From Microbacterium saperdae (GTDB taxonomy: Bacteria > Actinomycetota > Actinomycetes > Actinomycetales > Microbacteriaceae), in assembly GCF_006716345.1 (NCBI RefSeq), contig NZ_VFOX01000002.1, positions 744,001 through 808,000 of the forward strand: DNA of 64,000 nt. Direction: 5' to 3'. The position numbers and the translations under genes are program-made. Below are positions 60,152 to 64,000 of this stretch, piece after piece (positions within the stretch are counted from its first letter, which is position 1; each line of letters begins with the position of its first letter). The notes beneath the pieces were generated by a model. It saw only the letters and a list, made by a program, of their open reading frames with translations, was not told the DNA's origin and made no database searches.

Positions 60152-62182
60152 ATGACCTCCCGTCCGTTCGGCTCCCTCGATTGGGCGCGGAGAACCCCCG
60201 GCGTCCCTGACCTTCTCGACCAGATCCGCCAGGCGAGCATCGCCGATGCGCCGGAGCTGCCGAAGAGCTTCTTCACCCGCCTCGCCGCTGCCGGCTTCGG
60301 CCGCATCCGTGTGCCGGTCGCCGAGGGCGGTCTGGGCGGAGACGTGCTCGATCTGCTCGACGCGTTCGTCGCGATCGCAGCCGCGGACTCGAACCTCGCG
60401 CAGAGCTGGCGCACGCACGTGCTCGCGACCGAACGCCACGTGAAGTCGCCGGCCGGTCCCCTGCGCGACCGCTGGATCTCGCGCGTCGCCGCGGGCGCGA
60501 TCATCGGCGGCGGATGGACCGAGGCCGACGGCTCCGGCCCGGACGTCTTCACCACGCGCCTGTCCACCGCGAGCGGGTCGCCCACGCTCACGGGCCGCAA
60601 GTTCTACTCGACCGGCAGCCGCTACGCCGACTGGCTGGAGTACAGCGCGGTCGACGATGACGGCGACCTCGTGATCGCCGCCCTGCGCACGGACGCCCCC
60701 GGTGTGACCCTGCTCGACGACTGGACCGGGTTCGGCCAGCGCGCCACCGCCAGCGGCGCCACGGTGCTCGACGGCGCTCCGGTCGACCCCGACGACATCG
60801 CCCCGTTCGACACGCAGCACCTCGGCACCCCGGGATGGCAGCAGCTGATGCTGCTCGGCGTGCTGGTCGGCATCGGCGAGGCCACCCGCGCCGCCGCAGA
60901 AGAGCTCGTCTCGCTGATCGACCGCGCGCACGGCGGCTCGCCGATCCTGGTGCTCGAGGGCTACGGCCGTATCAGCGCACTCGTCGCTTCTGCCCGCGCC
61001 TCGCTCGGCGAGATCGGACGCCTCACCGAGATCGCGCACCAGGCGATCATCGCGGGAGCGGACGACGCGGAGGAACTCGCGGATGACGCCGTGAACGCGG
61101 TCTTCCAGGCCCAGGCCGTGATGGTGGAGCAGATCATCGAGGCGGCGGATCGCCTGATGGCGCTGCCCGCGCAGCTGGAGGACGTCGCCGAGACGCAGGA
61201 GCTCCGCAGCGCCCTGCGCCTCGACCGCTTCTGGCGCAACGCCCAGACACTCTCCACGCACAACCCGGTGCTGCACCGGCTGCGCGCGATCGCCGACCGC
61301 GAGATCTACGCGATCGACCGCATCGCCGAGCCCGCCGACCGCGAGGTCGCCGTCGCGCAGGCCATCGCCGACGGCATCCGTCCGCTGACCGTCGTGCGTC
61401 TCGACGCCGCGCTCGTGGCCCGGCTGACCGCCGACCGTGCCGACCTCGACCGGGTGAGCGCGGCGTTCCGCGACCGCGAGCCCGTGCTGCTCCAGCTCGA
61501 CGAGCGCCCCGGCGCCCGCTTCGACGCGGCCGTGGCGATCGCGACCCTGCTGCATCGCCTGCCGACCGCGTGGTTCGCGATCGGCACCTCCGACCTCGGC
61601 GACACCGGACACCCGTACAACCTCGCCCGGCGTATCGCCTCGCTGGAGCAGCTGTCGGCCGGACGGACCGCCTGGGTGCTCGACGACGGCACCACGGAAG
61701 ACGACGACGAGCGCGACCGCATCCGCGTGGTCCAGCAGCTCCTGCGCAGCTGGCCGCAGGAGAGCATCGCCGCGGATGCCGGCGCCCCGCACTTCGCGCA
61801 GACCGAGTCGATCCGTCGCATCGGTGCCGACGGCGCCTACCCCACCGCGGGCCCGCTGAACGTGCCGAGCAGCCCGCAGCACCTGCCGGTGTTCGTGTCG
61901 TCGCGCCGCTTCGGGGACGTGCACCGCTATGTGGATCTGCTCGTGCGCCAGGACGGCGCGTGGGTGCTCCCGCACGCGGATGCCGCCGGCCATGCCCTCG
62001 CGCACGCGCAGCAGGTCTCCGACATCGACGCCCTGCTCCGGATCGCCGCGAGCCTCCCGGCTGCGGAGGCGGTCGCACCGCAGACCCTGCGCGAACGACT
62101 GCGGCTGCCCGCACCGGCCCTGTACGAATTGCCGGGAGCGTCGGCGAGGTTCGAGCGCGGCGGAGAGACGGAAGCATCATGA
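60152..62182 (+). CDS. fusion of a DszC-like flavin monooxygenase with a luciferase-like domain
   Basis: A 676-aa protein. Residues 1-400 are ACAD-fold: AAADSNLAQSWRTHVLATER, GGGWTEADGSGPDVFTTRL, LTGRKFYSTGSRYADWLEY, and RLDRFWRNAQTLSTHNP closing the domain. Residues about 410-670 resemble the LLM flavin monooxygenase core: TGHPYNLARRIASLEQLSAGRTAWVLDDG and GPLNVPSSPQHLPVFVSSRRFGDVHRY, as in NtaA/DmoA, but shortened and lacking several conserved residues. TACGCT (60140-60145) is 6 nt before the ATG; overlaps the next LLM gene by 4 nt. The join is in frame and undisturbed. Confidence 0.8.
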   Translation: MTSRPFGSLDWARRTPGVPDLLDQIRQASIADAPELPKSFFTRLAAAGFGRIRVPVAEGGLGGDVLDLLDAFVAIAAADSNLAQSWRTHVLATERHVKSPAGPLRDRWISRVAAGAIIGGGWTEADGSGPDVFTTRLSTASGSPTLTGRKFYSTGSRYADWLEYSAVDDDGDLVIAALRTDAPGVTLLDDWTGFGQRATASGATVLDGAPVDPDDIAPFDTQHLGTPGWQQLMLLGVLVGIGEATRAAAEELVSLIDRAHGGSPILVLEGYGRISALVASARASLGEIGRLTEIAHQAIIAGADDAEELADDAVNAVFQAQAVMVEQIIEAADRLMALPAQLEDVAETQELRSALRLDRFWRNAQTLSTHNPVLHRLRAIADREIYAIDRIAEPADREVAVAQAIADGIRPLTVVRLDAALVARLTADRADLDRVSAAFRDREPVLLQLDERPGARFDAAVAIATLLHRLPTAWFAIGTSDLGDTGHPYNLARRIASLEQLSAGRTAWVLDDGTTEDDDERDRIRVVQQLLRSWPQESIAADAGAPHFAQTESIRRIGADGAYPTAGPLNVPSSPQHLPVFVSSRRFGDVHRYVDLLVRQDGAWVLPHADAAGHALAHAQQVSDIDALLRIAASLPAAEAVAPQTLRERLRLPAPALYELPGASARFERGGETEAS

Positions 62183-63432
62183 CCACCGACGATCGACTGC
62201 TCACGGTCAACATCAACGTGCTCGGGGTCGGGCAGCGTCCGGCCGCCTGGCGTGCCCCCGACATCCGTCCCGACGCGATCGTCGACCTCGCGCACTGGCA
62301 GGAGGTCGCCCGCATCGCCGAGCGCGGCCTGGTCGACGCGATCTTCCTCGCCGACCGACCCGCGATCACCGACCCCCGCAGCCGCCCGGTGCAGTACCTC
62401 GACCCGGGCGTGCTGGTGCCGGCGATGGCCGCGGTCACAGATCACCTCGGTTTCGTCGCGACCGCCTCGACCACGCTCAACGAGCCCGTCGAACTGGCCC
62501 GCCGGCTCTGGGCGCTGCACACCGCGACCGGCGGACGCTTCGCCTGGAACGCCGTGACGAGCTGGGACCCGGAGGCCGTCCGCAACTTCGGCATCTCGGA
62601 GCTCCCGGCGCGCGAGGTGCGCTACGCCCGCGCCGAGGAGTTCGTCACGGTCGTCAAGCGCCTGTGGGAGACCGCCGGGACGGAGGCGATCGTCGCGCAC
62701 GACGGCTCGTTCTCGGTGCGCGCCGGGCTCGAGATGGAACGTCTGGTCGCCGACCGCCCGGCGATCGTGCAGGCCGGAGGATCGGAACCGGGCTGGCGCC
62801 TCGCCGGACTCGTCGCCGACGGGGTCTACTCGGTCGACCACGACCCGGCCTCTGCCGCCGAACACCGCCAGAAGATCCGCGGCTATGCGGTCGACGCAGG
62901 TCGCTCGGCCGAGGATGTGCGGGTGTTCCCCGGACTGGCGGTCGTGATCGGCAGCACCGAGCAGGAGGCCTGGGACCGCTTCGACCACTGGGAGCACCTG
63001 GCGCCCGCGACCTACAGCCTCAACGAGCTGTCCAAGGCGCTCGGTGCCGACTTCTCGGGCCTCGACCTCGACGCCCCCGTGCCCGAGCAGCTGCTGATCG
63101 ATGCCGAGCAGCAGGACGCCGGATGGTCGACCGCGTACCGCCGGGTGCTGGTCGAACGCATCCGCGCCGATCGTCCGACCGTGCGCCGCCTGCTGCGCGA
63201 CTTCGGCGGCTACGGCCAGCGCTTCCTCGCCGGCACGCCGGAGCAGATCGCCGACACCATGGAGGACTGGTTCCGCAGCGGCTCCGCGGACGGCTTCAAC
63301 ATCATGCTCGACCTGTTCCCCTCCGGCCTCACGGACTTCGTGGATCAGGTCGTGCCCGAGCTGCAGCGCCGCGGCATCTTCCGCCGCGAGTACCGCGACG
63401 GCGGCATCCTGGAGCGCTTCCGGCGGCCATAG
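62179..63432 (+). CDS. LLM-class flavin-dependent monooxygenase (NtaA/DmoA family), second copy
   Basis: A 417-aa FMN-dependent monooxygenase: VNINVLGVGQRPAAWRAPD, NEPVELARRLWALHTATGGRFAWNAVTSWDPEAVRNFG, ADRPAIVQAGGSEPGWRLA and FLAGTPEQIADTMEDWFRSGSADGFNIM. Full-length, unlike the LLM domain of the preceding fusion, to which it is translationally coupled. Probably the active partner of that protein. Confidence 0.87.
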   Translation: MTTDDRLLTVNINVLGVGQRPAAWRAPDIRPDAIVDLAHWQEVARIAERGLVDAIFLADRPAITDPRSRPVQYLDPGVLVPAMAAVTDHLGFVATASTTLNEPVELARRLWALHTATGGRFAWNAVTSWDPEAVRNFGISELPAREVRYARAEEFVTVVKRLWETAGTEAIVAHDGSFSVRAGLEMERLVADRPAIVQAGGSEPGWRLAGLVADGVYSVDHDPASAAEHRQKIRGYAVDAGRSAEDVRVFPGLAVVIGSTEQEAWDRFDHWEHLAPATYSLNELSKALGADFSGLDLDAPVPEQLLIDAEQQDAGWSTAYRRVLVERIRADRPTVRRLLRDFGGYGQRFLAGTPEQIADTMEDWFRSGSADGFNIMLDLFPSGLTDFVDQVVPELQRRGIFRREYRDGGILERFRRP

Positions 63433-63443
63433 GCCATCCGTCG

Positions 63444-63512
63444 CGAAGGAGATCTCGCGATACGAAGGAGTGTTTGGCTGCAGCGGGCCTGCGTATCGTG
63501 CGTTCTCCTTCG
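63444..63512. terminator. nested inverted repeat between convergent genes
   Basis: CGAAGGAG (63444-63451) pairs with CTCCTTCG (63505-63512), and inside it CGATAC (63458-63463) pairs with GTATCG (63493-63498). Lies between the stops of two convergent genes; a likely two-way terminator, though the T run is short. Confidence 0.5.
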
Positions 63513-63522
63513 GAACGGGCGC

Positions 63523-64000
63523 TCAGACCTGGTCGAGCCGGCCGGAGCCGGAGAACGCGGGGGCGCCGACCGCGAACGGCACCGACGGTCCGAGCCCGAA
63601 CACCGCGCGGGCGCCCCCGGTACTCGCTTCCGCCGCACCGCCATCCGAACCCCACATCGGCACGGCTGCCGCGTCGAGGACGATATCCACGCGTGCACCC
63701 GCCACTCCCGACGACGCCAGCAGCACGGTCACGGGCTTGTCGTGCACGTCCACCGGCAGCGTCAACGGCCCCCCGATCATCGGATGCTCGGAGTCGCTGA
63801 TGCGCACGATGCGGCTGTCGTCGACGTACACGCCGGCCTCGGCGTCGCCGATGATCGTGTCGAGCGGCCAACTCTCCCAGAGCTGCGAGATCAGCGACAG
63901 CTCTTCGGCCGCACGCCCGGCGAGTCCGACGCGGCGACCGTGCAGGTTCGAGAGTGTGGCGGCGACGCGGGCCAGGTTCACCGGATGCTGCCGCGCCGCA
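63523..64000 (-). CDS. LLM-like protein, partial (N-terminus beyond the window)
   Basis: The visible 158 codons of the minus strand begin within the LLM consensus HPVNLARVAATLSNLHGRRVG, then LISQLWESWPLDTIIGD and GGPLTLPVDVHDKPVTVLLAS, and end GSGRLDQV. The frame is open to the edge, so the internal GTG at 63981 is probably not the start. The C-terminal part is shortened like the LLM domain of the fusion at 60152-62182. Confidence 0.7.
   Translation of the reverse strand, partial: AARQHPVNLARVAATLSNLHGRRVGLAGRAAEELSLISQLWESWPLDTIIGDAEAGVYVDDSRIVRISDSEHPMIGGPLTLPVDVHDKPVTVLLASSGVAGARVDIVLDAAAVPMWGSDGGAAEASTGGARAVFGLGPSVPFAVGAPAFSGSGRLDQV

Overview
The window looks like chromosome of a high-GC Gram-positive actinobacterium, most likely Microbacteriaceae and probably Microbacterium. 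That placement is inferred from base composition, gene style and the many leaderless starts, in which a TANNNT -10 element lies 6-8 nt before the start codon. No rRNA, tRNA, CRISPR array, phage or insertion sequence was recognised. Most of the sequence is ordinary, densely packed chromosome with many 1-4 nt gene overlaps.

Region 1 (1-2.7 kb) has the start of an alpha/beta hydrolase, divergent from a TetR regulator across two copies of a 16-bp palindrome, then an aldo/keto reductase and a TspO-like membrane protein. Region 2 (2.7-16.1 kb) is about potassium and ions. It holds a complete Kdp operon on the minus strand (a 27-aa ORF, then kdpF, A, B, C, D, E) whose kdpD carries a one-base frameshift near its end. 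It also holds an anion-permease-like protein, a candidate structured small RNA, two GntR regulators, a KimA-like K+ permease and a frameshifted NTF2-like gene.

Region 3 (16.2-30.8 kb) has a small alarmone synthetase and then a molybdenum island. On the plus strand are a membrane-anchored sulfite-oxidase-like molybdoenzyme, mogA and moaE; on the minus strand are moeB-like, moeA, moaC and moaD. They are followed by a Mop-domain HTH regulator, modABC and moaA. A CPBP protease, a D,D-carboxypeptidase and a MarR/VOC pair with twin operators lie among them.

Region 4 (30.9-40.9 kb) has an M20 amidohydrolase and a TetR-controlled operon of an oligopeptide-type ABC importer plus a GH3 beta-glucosidase, suggesting beta-glucoside or cello-oligosaccharide use. 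Region 5 (41-45.8 kb) has a lower-GC pair of unknown genes, then SoxR divergent from ferredoxin, ferredoxin reductase, flavin reductase and superoxide dismutase. The SoxR box lies in a 19-bp promoter spacer.

Region 6 (45.9-64 kb) follows an ATP-grasp ligase and is the most unusual part. A seven-gene minus-strand operon encodes two divergent SAH-hydrolase-like proteins, a deaminase-type amidohydrolase, an NtaA/DmoA-type flavin monooxygenase and a sugar-type ABC importer without ATPase. It is divergent from a MetY-like sulfhydrylase and a DszC-like monooxygenase. Nearby are a fusion of a DszC-like enzyme to a degenerate luciferase-like domain, a second flavin monooxygenase, a stand-alone acyl-CoA-dehydrogenase-type C-terminal domain and an edge-truncated luciferase-like protein. 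I read this as an undescribed organosulfur or S-nucleoside scavenging system; that is inference. Two families of dispersed intergenic inverted repeats also recur in the window.
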